A stretch of DNA of 64,000 nucleotides, from the NCBI GenBank assembly GCA_000531095.1, contig HG799462.1:809551-873550 (forward strand), written 5' to 3'. Source of the stretch: Gemmata massiliana (GTDB lineage: Bacteria > Planctomycetota > Planctomycetia > Gemmatales > Gemmataceae). Below, in pieces: positions 45,342 to 54,700 of the stretch. Position numbers and translations under genes: made by a program. Numbering within the stretch: position 1 is the first letter of the stretch; the number at the start of each line of letters is the position of its first letter. The notes beneath the pieces are model-generated. The model made no database searches. It was given only the letters and a program-made list of their open reading frames with translations, and was not told where the DNA came from.

Positions 45342-45986
45342 TTACCGCTGGAAGTGCTCGCGCCCCTCGGCCGAGCCGAGCATCAATAGGCCCCACAACC
45401 CCGCGATCGCTCCAGGGATACAGCACAAATGCGCGAAATTGAGTGCCGCGAGTACGCACGCCACCTGCGCGAGGCGGTAACTGCGCCGCAGCACAATCGA
45501 CAATCCGCCCAAAAATACGACTACACTCACCACGAGCGACGCGGGCAGAATCCACCGGAACTGGCCGAGTAGCTGTTCCGTTTCCTGGGCGTCGTTTTCG
45601 GCCTGCTTTTCGGGCGGGCCGCCCGCACCGACGCCCATTTTGCGCAGCGTTTCGACCTGCTTGGCCGCCCACTCTTTTCCTTTGACCGGGTCGGCCACCA
45701 AAACGAGTAGCCAGGCGTTTACGAGCACGCCCATCACACCACACAGGAGCAGCCCGAACGCCGGGAGCATGAGCATGACGTCCGGCCGCGTCCTGGGCTT
45801 CGGTGCCCCAGTGGTCGCCGGGCGCGAGATCAGTTCGGCTTCGGTGAGCTGGCCGCCCGCGCGCACCGGAGCGCGGAACATCGCCTTACACTCCGGGCAC
45901 TGGACTTGCGTGCCGAGCCAGTCGAGCGGTACGCGGACCACGTGTTTGCACGCCGGACACGCGATAATTTCCGTTTCGGGCGTCAT
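45342..45986 (-). CDS. Zinc-ribbon membrane protein
   Basis: A protein of 214 residues. The N-terminal ribbon (CPAC near residue 10, CPEC near residue 30) faces the cytoplasm by inference. Four hydrophobic segments follow (about 68-95, 145-170, 172-192 and 195-212). The middle loop is polar. No enzymatic motif. Similar in plan to the zinc-ribbon protein at 38188. Function unknown; starts at ATG 45986. Confidence 0.78.
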   Translation of the reverse strand: MTPETEIIACPACKHVVRVPLDWLGTQVQCPECKAMFRAPVRAGGQLTEAELISRPATTGAPKPRTRPDVMLMLPAFGLLLCGVMGVLVNAWLLVLVADPVKGKEWAAKQVETLRKMGVGAGGPPEKQAENDAQETEQLLGQFRWILPASLVVSVVVFLGGLSIVLRRSYRLAQVACVLAALNFAHLCCIPGAIAGLWGLLMLGSAEGREHFQR

Positions 45987-46058
45987 CTTCAAACAGTCCC
46001 CCCGGTTCAGGTCCACACGCGGGTAGAATACGACCGGGCGGTGAACGGAGACACTTCT

Positions 46059-46520
46059 ATGCCGGAATGGTTATCGAGCCGGTTGCCCGACGGCTGGACC
46101 GCGTGGCACCTGATCGCACTAAGTGTCGGAATGGCAGTGGGAATGGCGACGGTCAGCCTGTTCGCCGTCGGGTACATCCTCGCGCGCCTGCCCGCGGATT
46201 ATTTCGTGAACCCGGACGCGCAGCGCCCGATCGACCGCCACCCGGTTCTGAAGTGCTTCCTCATTCTGATCCGGAACGCGATCGGGTACTTCCTGATCGC
46301 ACTCGGCGTGGTGCTTTCGCTGCCGGGCGTCCCCGGTCAGGGGCTGCTCACAATTCTAATGGGAGTGATGCTGATCGACTTTCCCGGCAAACACCGGTTT
46401 CAGAAATGGCTCGTGACGCGGCGGGTGATTCTGAGCGGCGTGAACGGCCTGCGGGCGCGAGCCGGGAAGCCGCCCTTTGAGCTGGAAAGCCTCGACTTGG
46501 AAGGAAAAAGGCAAAAGTAG
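46059..46520 (+). CDS. Small inner-membrane protein, PGPGW-like
   Basis: A protein of 153 residues with two to three hydrophobic helices (about 18-40 and 70-110). The segment LSLPGVPGQGLLTILMGVMLIDFPGKHRF resembles the PGPGW-type putative transmembrane family. A charged tail ends the protein. No function known. Divergent from the zinc-ribbon gene at 45986 (72-bp gap). Confidence 0.75.
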   Translation: MPEWLSSRLPDGWTAWHLIALSVGMAVGMATVSLFAVGYILARLPADYFVNPDAQRPIDRHPVLKCFLILIRNAIGYFLIALGVVLSLPGVPGQGLLTILMGVMLIDFPGKHRFQKWLVTRRVILSGVNGLRARAGKPPFELESLDLEGKRQK

Positions 46521-46631
46521 AAAGGAAAAAAGCAGAACGAGAAACAAGGAACCAAGTCCTGCCTTCGCTCTGCCTTATTTGTCTCGGTCTTACCGCTTTC
46601 GTTTTACCTTTTTCCTTTTCACTTTTGCCTT
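46508..46631. terminator. A/T-rich bidirectional hairpin between convergent genes
   Basis: Arms 46508-46533 and 46606-46631 match at roughly 22 of 26 positions; inner segments also pair partly. The purine-rich left and pyrimidine-rich right arms give A-runs and T-runs suitable for termination from both sides. It overlaps the last codons of the membrane protein gene and ends 4 nt before the TadE-like stop. Confidence 0.6.
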
Positions 46632-46634
46632 GGA

Positions 46635-47207
46635 TTACCCTTCGCTCCCCATGATCGCTGTCGTTCTCACAGAGATTGTGGCCGGCATGAACATGAGCGT
46701 AGGCAGAAGTGGGCGGTAGTTCCCGTTGATCGTCACAGCAATCTTCTCAGTGAAAACGGCCGTGTTCCACGGTACCGCGTTGGGGTCGGACCCGTTGAAC
46801 GGGTCCGGGTACGTACCCGCAGGCGCGGTCGATTTGGCCTTCGGGCGCACGACTGGCGGGCTAAGGGCCAATCCCGCCTGATCGACCGCGTAGGCTGCGA
46901 CCTGGTACCCCTCAATGTTCTTCTGGATCCCGCCCATTCGACTCGTGGTGTAGTTCTGAATGGACAGGTAGATCGTGCCCGAAGCGTCGGTGTAGTTGGT
47001 GCCGTCGAAGGTCGAGGGCTTGTCCAGATTCACCACCGCGTACCGCGCGCCGTCGCGGGCCGCGTTGTTGGTGACGTGCAGCACCATCAGGAACCGGCAG
47101 TACTCGAACATGCCGAACAGGAGCATCATGAAGACCGACAGGACCAGCGCCGACTCGACGATGGTGATCCCGCGGCGGCGCGTGTGACGGGGTCGAGTTA
47201 CGAGCAT
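46635..47207 (-). CDS. TadE-like pseudopilin
   Basis: A protein of 190 residues. A basic head is followed by the TadE motif GITIVESALVLSVFMMLLFGMFEYCRF (prepilin-like, Glu at position 5 after Gly) and NAARDGARYAV. The rest is an extracytoplasmic domain without known motifs. TadE/F proteins are minor pseudopilins of the Flp pilus/type IVc secretion machinery. It is 39 nt downstream of a second TadE-like gene. The rest of a tad locus is not in the window. Confidence 0.87.
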   Translation of the reverse strand: MLVTRPRHTRRRGITIVESALVLSVFMMLLFGMFEYCRFLMVLHVTNNAARDGARYAVVNLDKPSTFDGTNYTDASGTIYLSIQNYTTSRMGGIQKNIEGYQVAAYAVDQAGLALSPPVVRPKAKSTAPAGTYPDPFNGSDPNAVPWNTAVFTEKIAVTINGNYRPLLPTLMFMPATISVRTTAIMGSEG

Positions 47208-47246
47208 GGGTTCGTTCCGTTGGGCGCGGGTTCGGGGGTTCCGGGA

Positions 47247-47825
47247 TTACCAGGTGGGCAGATCCGCGTTCACCTGGAACCGATCGTCGGTCAGCATCTG
47301 CCAGGTGACCGTGAACGTTATGTTTGTCGGGTTAATCATCCCCAAATTGACCCAGCGCACCCGGTTCCAGGGGACCGTGACCGTGACGTTGAACATCATC
47401 CCCTTTTCCCCGTAGCACGGGTCCGTCGGGTAGCTCCCGGACGGGAAGCTGGTGCCGACCGGGTCGGTCGAGAGCGGGACGTAATCGGTGGTGCGGGGCG
47501 TCGTGAACGCGAACGTCACGGTGATATCGGTCGGCTGTATGTTCGTCAGCCCGGCAGCGTACATGTAGTCGTACACCGCGTCTCGAACGTTCACCGTGCC
47601 GGTGGACACCCGGATCTGGGTCGGGCTGCCGGAACTGTTGATCGTGTACGCCTGGGCCGAGAGGCGCGCGCCCTCGCGGGCCGCGTTGCTCACGATCTGT
47701 TGTACCTGCACCATCCGCCCCACTTCCCAGATCCCGATCATCATCGGGATCACGAACAGCAGGAACACGAAGGCGAGTTCGATGGCGGCGACGCCGCGGC
47801 GGGCCGGCTTTTGAGAGCGGCGCAT
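47247..47825 (-). CDS. TadE-like pseudopilin
   Basis: A protein of 192 residues with GVAAIELAFVFLLFVIPMMIGIWE near the N-terminus (Glu five residues after the Gly) and NAAREGARLSAQ, the same pattern as its neighbour. The C-terminal domain is beta-rich and exported. ATG at 47825 has GGGGGA upstream; the upstream extension of the frame was rejected. Forms an operon with the gene at 46635-47207. Confidence 0.87.
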   Translation of the reverse strand: MRRSQKPARRGVAAIELAFVFLLFVIPMMIGIWEVGRMVQVQQIVSNAAREGARLSAQAYTINSSGSPTQIRVSTGTVNVRDAVYDYMYAAGLTNIQPTDITVTFAFTTPRTTDYVPLSTDPVGTSFPSGSYPTDPCYGEKGMMFNVTVTVPWNRVRWVNLGMINPTNITFTVTWQMLTDDRFQVNADLPTW

Positions 47826-48035
47826 CAATCCCCCGTGTGAAGGCACTGGTACCGGTAGCGGCCCGCGAGCCGGCCGTTTGAGTTCGTGCGTGAAATTACG
47901 GGCCTTCGGCACCTGTTGGGTACGAAGACCGCGCAACTATAGAACACGCGCCCGGCCGGGCAACCGATACGGGCGGAAAAGTCGGGCGCGGGATCTTGTT
48001 CTATCTTGCAGCAATTACCGACGAGCCGAGCACCC

Positions 48036-49556
48036 ATGACCCGGCCGCAGACTGTACAGGATGTGTTCGACGCCCTCGCCCGCGACCGACTCGTCGAGTC
48101 GGCCCGGCTGTCGGCGTTTGCGGAGCGCTGTTCGGCGCCGGACGTGCCGGGGGTACTCGCGCGCCTGGTCGCCGAGGGGTTGCTCACGGAGTTCCAGGCC
48201 GGCTCGGTCGCGACCGGGAACAGTGCCGCCCTGTGGTTGGGAAACTACCGCGCTCTGGACCGGCTCGGGCGCGGGGGAATGGGGTCCGTGTTCCTCGCCG
48301 AGCACGCGGTCCTCGGTAAGCGGGTCGCGGTGAAGGTGCTCTCGGCCGCACTGCGTGCGGACCCGGGCGCCCGGAAGCGGTTCTTCCGCGAGGCCCGTGC
48401 TGCCGCGACCCTCGACCACCCCAACATCGTCGCCGTGTTCGACGTGGACATGGCACACGACCCGCCGTTCCTCGTCATGGAGCACGTGGACGGAGTGAGC
48501 TTGCAAGAGGCCGTCGCCCGGGGCGGGACGTTCGCCGCGGGGGAAGTCGCTGCAGTTGCCGTGCAGGTAGCCGACGGGCTGGCACGGGCCGCGTCCGTCG
48601 GGCTCGTTCACCGGGACATCAAACCCGCGAACTTGCTCGTGGACCGGCGCGGGGCCGTGAAGATTCTGGACCTGGGGATCGCCCGGTTCGCTCAGGACGA
48701 CGCGAACTCGCGGATCAACGGGACCGAAGTCATCCTCGGGACGCTCGACTACCTCGCCCCGGAACAGGCGATCGACAGCTCAGAGGTGGACACCCGCGCC
48801 GACATCTACGCGCTGGGCTGCACGCTTTATTTCCTACTAACCGGGCACCCGCCGTACCCTGGCAACGACCTATCGTGGAAACTGCGGGCCAAACAGACCA
48901 GTGACCCGCACCCGCTCCAACAGTTGCGCCCGGACCTGCCGGTCGAGTTCTCCGCGACCGTTCACCGACTCATGGCGCGCGATCGCGCCGACCGCTACCC
49001 GACTCCCGCCGCGGTGGTGGCCGCGCTCCACCCGTGGGCGGTGCCGGGACCAGATTTCCCCCACCGGTTGTTTCGGCTCACGCGGGACAGCACTGCCCAC
49101 GACCGCGCGCCGACCGAACCAGAACCCGCGCTCCCGGATACGCTGCGGATCATCAAGACGAACGCTCGTGGGTCTTCGGGCGGAATCGTTTTAGTTCCCG
49201 TGAGTGCAGAGAGTGGCGCGGCTGGGGCCGAGACGAAAGCGGGGGACACGGCCAGTTTGTTCCCCGTTGAGTCGGCCGAACCGCCCCCGCCCCCGGCTCC
49301 GTCTGCACTCGAGCCCTCGCCCAATGAACAAAAAACGGCGCCCGGATTCGCTTCACCACTGGCTCTCAATCGTACCGCCCCGGTTAGTCCGCCACCAGTT
49401 GAGCCGCCACGGGTACCAGATATCTATGAGTCCGAGTCATTCCGCCCGACTCCCCAACGCCCGCTGTCTCGAGTGGTGGGAGCCATCGGACTGGTTGTGG
49501 CTCTCGCGGCCGTGCTCGCCGGGGTCGTGGCACTGATCGCAATTGCCGGGCAATAA
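48036..49556 (+). CDS. Ser/Thr protein kinase with C-terminal membrane anchor
   Basis: A protein of 506 residues. Pre-kinase helical module (1-70), kinase domain about 72-330 with GRGGMGSVF loop, VAVK Lys near 100, HRDIKPAN near 192, DLG near 212 and APEQA near 240. A Pro-rich linker and one C-terminal transmembrane helix (about 480-503) follow, so the catalytic part faces the cytoplasm and no real extracellular sensor exists. ATG 48036 was chosen; a TTG at 48006 is possible. Followed 90 nt later by a paralogue. Confidence 0.93.
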   Translation: MTRPQTVQDVFDALARDRLVESARLSAFAERCSAPDVPGVLARLVAEGLLTEFQAGSVATGNSAALWLGNYRALDRLGRGGMGSVFLAEHAVLGKRVAVKVLSAALRADPGARKRFFREARAAATLDHPNIVAVFDVDMAHDPPFLVMEHVDGVSLQEAVARGGTFAAGEVAAVAVQVADGLARAASVGLVHRDIKPANLLVDRRGAVKILDLGIARFAQDDANSRINGTEVILGTLDYLAPEQAIDSSEVDTRADIYALGCTLYFLLTGHPPYPGNDLSWKLRAKQTSDPHPLQQLRPDLPVEFSATVHRLMARDRADRYPTPAAVVAALHPWAVPGPDFPHRLFRLTRDSTAHDRAPTEPEPALPDTLRIIKTNARGSSGGIVLVPVSAESGAAGAETKAGDTASLFPVESAEPPPPPAPSALEPSPNEQKTAPGFASPLALNRTAPVSPPPVEPPRVPDIYESESFRPTPQRPLSRVVGAIGLVVALAAVLAGVVALIAIAGQ

Positions 49557-49646
49557 CTCTTCATCAACGGCATAGCCCTTGAAGGCCGTGGTGTGCTACA
49601 CTAAATCCCTACAATTATTTCTATCGACCCACTCTCTCGGGTGCTT

Positions 49647-51080
49647 ATGCCCGCGCCCACCAGTGTTGCCGAACTCATCGACCGGCTCCGCAAGAGCGGG
49701 CTCGTGCCGGCGGACCGTTTGGAAGGGTTCCTCGCCGGGTTGCAAACGTCCAGCAGTTCCCCTCTGACGACGACTGCGGTACTCGAACGGCTCGTGAACG
49801 CGGGCATGATTACCCGGTTCCACGCCGACAAACTGGCCGCTGGGAAATACAAGGGATTCCTCCTCGGTAGCTATCTCATCCTCGACCAACTCGGCGCGGG
49901 CGGAATGGGGCAGGTGTACCTCGCCGAACACGCCCACATGCGGCGCCTCGTTGCGCTGAAGGTGCTCGACCCCCGCGCGTTCGAGAACGACCCGGTCGCT
50001 CGCGAGCGGTTCTTCCGCGAGGCCCGCGCCGCGGGTACCCTTGACCACCCGAACATCGTCCGTGTCTTCGATTTGTGCCAGGAAGGGAAGATCCTTTACC
50101 TGGTAATGGAGTACGTGGAAGGGTTGAGCCTCCAGGCGCTCGTGACGCAGATCGCGCCGCTGGATGTGGCCACCGCGTGTCACTACGCCCGGCAGGTGGC
50201 GTTCGGGCTTCAGAACGCGCACGAAATGGGCTTCGTTCACCGCGACATCAAGCCAGCGAACCTGTTGCTCGATCGCACCGGCGTTGTGAAGATCCTCGAC
50301 TTGGGGCTCGTGCGCTCGGAAGCTGACGCGGGCACGATGCTCACCCAGCAACTCGACAACAAGAACATCCTGGGAACCGCCGATTACGTCGCGCCCGAGC
50401 AGGCCGTGGACAGCTCGAAGGTCGACGTGCGGGCGGACATTTACTCGCTCGGCGCGACGCTGTATTTCTTGCTCGCGGGGCGCCCACTATTTCCGGAAGG
50501 GCGAACCGCCCAGAAGCTCGTGTGGCAGCAGATCAAGGAACCGGTCCCCATCGACCGCTTGTGCCCGGACGTACCGTCGGAGCTGGCCGCGGTAATTCAC
50601 CGGATGCTGCAAAAGCGCCCGGCGGACCGATACTCGTCGGTGGCGGAGGTGTTCGAGGCGCTAGCGCCGTTCGATACCGAGGACATTCCCCCGCCGCCCG
50701 CGGGGTGGATGCCCGAACCCCCGCCGCGGGTCGCGATGGCTCGTGGAGCGCCCGGTTCCTCGCCGCGCATTGCTTCCGGTTCGCGGTCGCAGATCGTCGT
50801 AGCGGCGATGCGCACAGGGGCTGGCGGATCGTCGGCCACCATTCGCAAAGAGCGCAGCGACGATAAAGTCGCGGTCCCGTCGCCCGGCTCGGGGATTCGG
50901 AACTCGCCGTTCAACGAGCCGACCGCGTCCGCCGGCGACGACGATACCCACCCCCAATACCAGCCACCCTCAACGCCGCACGCGCCTCTACCGGCGCGCA
51001 CGACCACGCTCCTGATCGTGCTCTCGGTGGCGCTGGTTCTCGCGCTTCTGGGAATCGTGATTCTCTTGCTCGGAAAATAG
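49647..51080 (+). CDS. Ser/Thr protein kinase with C-terminal membrane anchor (tandem paralogue)
   Basis: A protein of 477 residues. Pre-kinase module (1-78), kinase domain about 80-340 with GAGGMGQVY loop, VALK Lys near 106, HRDIKPAN near 198, DLG near 218 and APEQA near 250. The Ser/Pro-rich linker may hold autophosphorylation sites. One C-terminal helix (about 452-474) with only three residues outside. Same order and layout as the kinase at 48036, pointing to tandem duplication. Confidence 0.93.
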   Translation: MPAPTSVAELIDRLRKSGLVPADRLEGFLAGLQTSSSSPLTTTAVLERLVNAGMITRFHADKLAAGKYKGFLLGSYLILDQLGAGGMGQVYLAEHAHMRRLVALKVLDPRAFENDPVARERFFREARAAGTLDHPNIVRVFDLCQEGKILYLVMEYVEGLSLQALVTQIAPLDVATACHYARQVAFGLQNAHEMGFVHRDIKPANLLLDRTGVVKILDLGLVRSEADAGTMLTQQLDNKNILGTADYVAPEQAVDSSKVDVRADIYSLGATLYFLLAGRPLFPEGRTAQKLVWQQIKEPVPIDRLCPDVPSELAAVIHRMLQKRPADRYSSVAEVFEALAPFDTEDIPPPPAGWMPEPPPRVAMARGAPGSSPRIASGSRSQIVVAAMRTGAGGSSATIRKERSDDKVAVPSPGSGIRNSPFNEPTASAGDDDTHPQYQPPSTPHAPLPARTTTLLIVLSVALVLALLGIVILLLGK

Positions 51081-51139
51081 CGCCAGCGCGAGCGTTCCAA
51101 AGTTGAATGTTCGGAAGTTCCGGTTGTGGAACTTCCGAG

Positions 51140-52021
51140 CTACTTCACCGCCAACTGAACCAGCACGATCGCAAGTAATCCCAAACTAATCACGCCGTTG
51201 ACGTGAAAGAACGCACGGTTCACGCGGGTGAGGTCGTCCGCGCGCACGAGGCTGTGCTCGTACACGAGCAGCACACCGACTGCGACGAGGCCCGCGAGGA
51301 ACACCCAGTCCAGGTGCGGTGACGCGAAGTACAGGCCCACGAGTAACCCGAACATTACCGCGTGGCACACGGCTGCAATGCGTAGGCTTTTGGGCACCCC
51401 GAACCGCGCGGGGACGCTGTGCAGCCCCGTCTCCGCATCGAATTTGGCGTCCTGACAGGCGTAGAGGATATCGAACCCCGCCACCCAGAACGCGACCGCG
51501 CTGCCGAGCAACAGCGGGACCGTCATGTCGGTTAATCCCTTCACCGCGACCCACGCCGCAACGGGCGCGAGCATGAGCGCCCCCCCGAGCCAGAAGTGTG
51601 CGAGGCTCGTGAACCGCTTCGCGAGCGAGTAGCCGAGCACGAACAGGAGTACCGGCGTGCTGCAATACAGGGGCCACGGGTTTTCGGGTTCGCGCACGTA
51701 AAAGAGCAGCGTGGAAGCCACGAACCCGAGGCAGCACACCAGCGTGAACGCCCACACTGTACCGACTCGGAGCGTTCCGGCCGGTAAGTGCCTTCCCGCG
51801 GTGCGCGGGTTGGCCGCGTCGATGTGGCGGTCCATGACCCGGTTGAAGGCCATCGCCGCGCTGCGCGCGAACACCATGCAGAGCAAGATGCCGAGCATGT
51901 CCTGCCAGCGGAACTTCTCGTCCCGCCACGCGAGGGCCGCCGCGAGGATGGCGAACGGCAGCGCGAATATCGTGTGACTGAAGCGGATCAGTTCCAGGAG
52001 CTTGCTGACTACCGTGGGCAT
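51140..52021 (-). CDS. UbiA-family prenyltransferase (UbiA/MqnP-like)
   Basis: A protein of 293 residues, integral membrane. First Asp-rich motif NRVMDRHID near residue 67, second DILYACQDAKFD near residue 190, both needed for Mg-prenyl-diphosphate binding. It transfers a polyprenyl chain to an aromatic quinone precursor; ubiquinone or (futalosine-pathway) menaquinone synthesis is possible and cannot be decided here. ATG at 52021 starts the conserved region; the upstream frame is non-coding. Confidence 0.92.
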   Translation of the reverse strand: MPTVVSKLLELIRFSHTIFALPFAILAAALAWRDEKFRWQDMLGILLCMVFARSAAMAFNRVMDRHIDAANPRTAGRHLPAGTLRVGTVWAFTLVCCLGFVASTLLFYVREPENPWPLYCSTPVLLFVLGYSLAKRFTSLAHFWLGGALMLAPVAAWVAVKGLTDMTVPLLLGSAVAFWVAGFDILYACQDAKFDAETGLHSVPARFGVPKSLRIAAVCHAVMFGLLVGLYFASPHLDWVFLAGLVAVGVLLVYEHSLVRADDLTRVNRAFFHVNGVISLGLLAIVLVQLAVK

Positions 52022-52158
52022 GGGAAGGAACCGTGGTCGCGGCGAATCGGGTCCGGTGTAGTTTACGAACCGCTGCGGAGTTAACCGCGGTACCCGGTTT
52101 CGCACAACCCGCGCCCGCGGTACACTGGTCCCGCACTGCTGATGTAAACAGCGTAAAC

Positions 52159-52195
52159 AACCGCGGGGCTGAAAGATCGCTCGGTCCCCGCGGTT
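52159..52195. repeat. 10-bp-arm hairpin in the glycosyltransferase leader
   Basis: Arms AACCGCGGGG (52159-52168) and CCCCGCGGTT (52186-52195) are exact reverse complements with a 17-nt loop, about 68 nt before the glycosyltransferase start. It could be part of that gene's leader or a general intergenic hairpin. Confidence 0.6.
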
Positions 52196-52263
52196 TGGTT
52201 TGGTATGTGGTGTGCGAGTACAATGCGGCAGCCCGTTCTGCACCGCGACACGAAAGACTCGTT

Positions 52264-53001
52264 ATGCGCGTTCTCACCGCAGTTCCCGTCTACAACGAGG
52301 CGAACCACGTTCACGGCGTACTGTCCGAGGTGCGACGATACAGCCCGAACATTCTCGTTGTGAACGATGGTTCTACCGACGGGACCAGTGCTCTACTCGA
52401 TCAAGAACCGGGGCTTTTGCGGATCGACCACCCGGTTAATCGCGGGTACGGGGCCGCGCTCATTTCGGCGTTCGCGTTCACGCTCGAACACGACTTCGAT
52501 GTGCTCGTGACGATGGACTGCGACGGCCAGCACCAACCGGAGCGCATCCCGGTGCTGCTCGAAGCGATTCACGATTGCGACATCGTGTCCGGCTCGCGGT
52601 ACTTCCGCGACTTCCGCCAGGACACGCCCGCTCCGTCCGATCGCCGGTTCATCAACGCGACCATCACGCGGGAGATCAACCAACGGTACGGGCTGGACCT
52701 CACGGACGCCTTCTGCGGGTTCAAAGCGTACCGGCGCGAGGCGCTCCAGAAGCTCCACATCACCGAGCGCGGCTGGGGCATGCCGCTGCAACTGTGGGTG
52801 CAAGCCGCCCGGCAGGAACTCCGGGTGAAGGAGATCGGTGTTCCGCGCCTGTACTTGGACCCCAACCGGGCGTTCGGGGGCGTAATGAACGACCCGGAAC
52901 AGCGACTCGCGTACTACCGCGGGGTTCTCGCCGCGGCCGAGTGTGACGTGCTACCAGCGGCCCGCGCCGCATCGTGTTGTCCGTGTCCGGGGTCGTGCTA
53001 A
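52264..53001 (+). CDS. Family 2 glycosyltransferase (dolichol-phosphate-mannose synthase-like)
   Basis: A protein of 245 residues with a GT-A fold: VPVYNEANHV near the N-terminus, VVNDGSTDGT (nucleotide-sugar binding), TMDCDGQHQPE (DxD-type), and DAFCGFKAYRREAL near residue 160. No membrane helices, so it may act on a lipid phosphate at the membrane face or on another acceptor. Its stop overlaps the start of the next gene by one base (TAATG). Confidence 0.92.
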   Translation: MRVLTAVPVYNEANHVHGVLSEVRRYSPNILVVNDGSTDGTSALLDQEPGLLRIDHPVNRGYGAALISAFAFTLEHDFDVLVTMDCDGQHQPERIPVLLEAIHDCDIVSGSRYFRDFRQDTPAPSDRRFINATITREINQRYGLDLTDAFCGFKAYRREALQKLHITERGWGMPLQLWVQAARQELRVKEIGVPRLYLDPNRAFGGVMNDPEQRLAYYRGVLAAAECDVLPAARAASCCPCPGSC

Positions 53002-54653
53002 TGCCCGCGCACCGCTACCGGGCACCGACGGCGAACGGCGCGGTGCTGGCCGAACCAAACTTCGACGCGGTCCCGGGACTGGTCGAAGCGAACCGCAAGC
53101 GACTCGACCGCGCAGACGTAGTCATTGGCGGTCTTCCACTCCGCGAGTTTCGCGCGATGGTTCGGCGCGAAGCGCTGGATCTGGCGAACGGCCAGCGTGG
53201 GCTGCTCGGTGAGAAGGAACGATCTTGGGAACCTCTGCCGAATCACGCTAGCGCATCGCCTGAAGCGCCGCTCCTTCTCGCGGGGCACCAGCCGGAATTA
53301 ACCCACCCCGGCGTGTGGGTGAAGAACTTCGCGCTGAATGGCCTTGCGCAAAAGCTGGGCGGCACCCCGCTCAACCTCATCGTCGATAACGACACACTCA
53401 AGACCCCTGCTTTCCGCCTTCCGGTCTTCAAAAACCGCGACCCGGACTCGGTGCGACTCGAAACGCTGGCCTTCGACACGAACCCCAACGGCAGGGAATT
53501 CGCTTACGAGGGGCGCCCGGTTTCCGATCCTCAACTGTTCGATTCCCTTCCGGATCGTGCCGCCCCTCTCTACGCGAATTGGGGATATACCCCCCTACTG
53601 GCGAAACATTGGCCGAGTGCATTAACCGGAACGAGGAGCGAAGCGGCCCCGCACACCAGAAAGGTGCGCGACATCTTTACTGCGCTGCGCCGGGACCGCG
53701 AGCGCGCGTGGAATTGCAACAACCTCGAACTGCCCGTGAGTCAGTTATCGCAAACGGAAGCGTTCGCGCGTTTCGTTTGGCACATCTGGAACGATTTGCC
53801 GCGCTTTCGCGAGGTGTACAACGCCGCGGTCGCAGAGTATCGGAAGGCGAACGGAATCCGAAGCGCGAATCACCCCGTTCCCGACTTGGTGGAGCGCGAG
53901 GGGTGGGGTGAAGTTCCCTTTTGGAGTTACATCGATTGCTTTCATAAGCGACGCAGGAAACCGATGGTCCGCGCCACCGGCCGAGAGTTCATTTGGCAGA
54001 TGGAGGGTGATCCCTTCGAGAGATGGCCCCTTCCGGGAGAACTCGATGAGTTCGCTCGGTACGTGTCCGTGTACCGTGAAATCCGACCGCGGGCACTCAC
54101 GCTCACGCTGTTCGCCCGCGTGTGCCTCGGCGACTTTTTCATCCACGGGATCGGCGGCGGAAAGTACGACGAAGTGACCGACACCATCATCCGCGACTAT
54201 TTCGGGATCGAACCACCCGCGTATCAGGTTCTGTCCGCGACGCTTCACCTTCCGCTCCCCGCCTTCGCCTCGACCGCAGCCGATCTGCACCGCGCCCAGC
54301 GCCGTGTGCGCGAGTTGCAGTGGAGCCCGCACCAGCACCTGAACACGAACCAGCATGCAAACTCAGCATCGCAGGCGCTGGGCGCGGAGCTGGAGGCCCT
54401 CACCAAACACGAACCGCAACGCGGGGCACATGCGGCGCGGCGAGAGTGGTTCCGGGCGATTCAGCGGGTGAAGGAACAATTGCGCCCACTCGTCGTTAAC
54501 CAAGTGCCCGAGAGCGAATCAGCACTGGCTCGCGTGCAGAGCGAAGTGGACGCGAACGCGATCCTTCAGCGCCGCGATTACTCGTGGGTGCTGTACCCCG
54601 AAGAGACACTGCGTCCGTTTCTCGAAGAGATGCGAGACCGAGCGAGCCAATGA
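53001..54653 (+). CDS. Protein of unknown function, distantly BshC-like
   Basis: A protein of 550 residues. No confident family. The segment LLLAGHQPELTHPGVWVKNFALNGLAQKLGG near residue 92, followed by LIVDNDTLK, has the spacing and flavour of the GQQ...K region of BshC (the bacillithiol cysteine-adding enzyme), and the protein length is similar. This is a weak resemblance. Translationally coupled to the glycosyltransferase, as BshA-type glycosyltransferases often accompany BshC, but the glycosyltransferase here is GT2, not GT4, which argues against a standard bacillithiol pathway. Confidence 0.7.
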   Translation: MPAHRYRAPTANGAVLAEPNFDAVPGLVEANRKRLDRADVVIGGLPLREFRAMVRREALDLANGQRGLLGEKERSWEPLPNHASASPEAPLLLAGHQPELTHPGVWVKNFALNGLAQKLGGTPLNLIVDNDTLKTPAFRLPVFKNRDPDSVRLETLAFDTNPNGREFAYEGRPVSDPQLFDSLPDRAAPLYANWGYTPLLAKHWPSALTGTRSEAAPHTRKVRDIFTALRRDRERAWNCNNLELPVSQLSQTEAFARFVWHIWNDLPRFREVYNAAVAEYRKANGIRSANHPVPDLVEREGWGEVPFWSYIDCFHKRRRKPMVRATGREFIWQMEGDPFERWPLPGELDEFARYVSVYREIRPRALTLTLFARVCLGDFFIHGIGGGKYDEVTDTIIRDYFGIEPPAYQVLSATLHLPLPAFASTAADLHRAQRRVRELQWSPHQHLNTNQHANSASQALGAELEALTKHEPQRGAHAARREWFRAIQRVKEQLRPLVVNQVPESESALARVQSEVDANAILQRRDYSWVLYPEETLRPFLEEMRDRASQ

Positions 54654-54654
54654 A

Positions 54655-54682
54655 AACGGCCGGCGCACTTGCGCCGGCCGTT
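54655..54682. terminator. Perfect hairpin between convergent genes
   Basis: Arms AACGGCCGGCGCA (54655-54667) and its exact complement (54670-54682) with a 2-nt loop, directly after the BshC-like gene and 18 nt before the convergent stop at 54701. Probable bidirectional terminator. Confidence 0.8.
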
Positions 54683-54700
54683 CACTTTGAAAAGTGCCTT

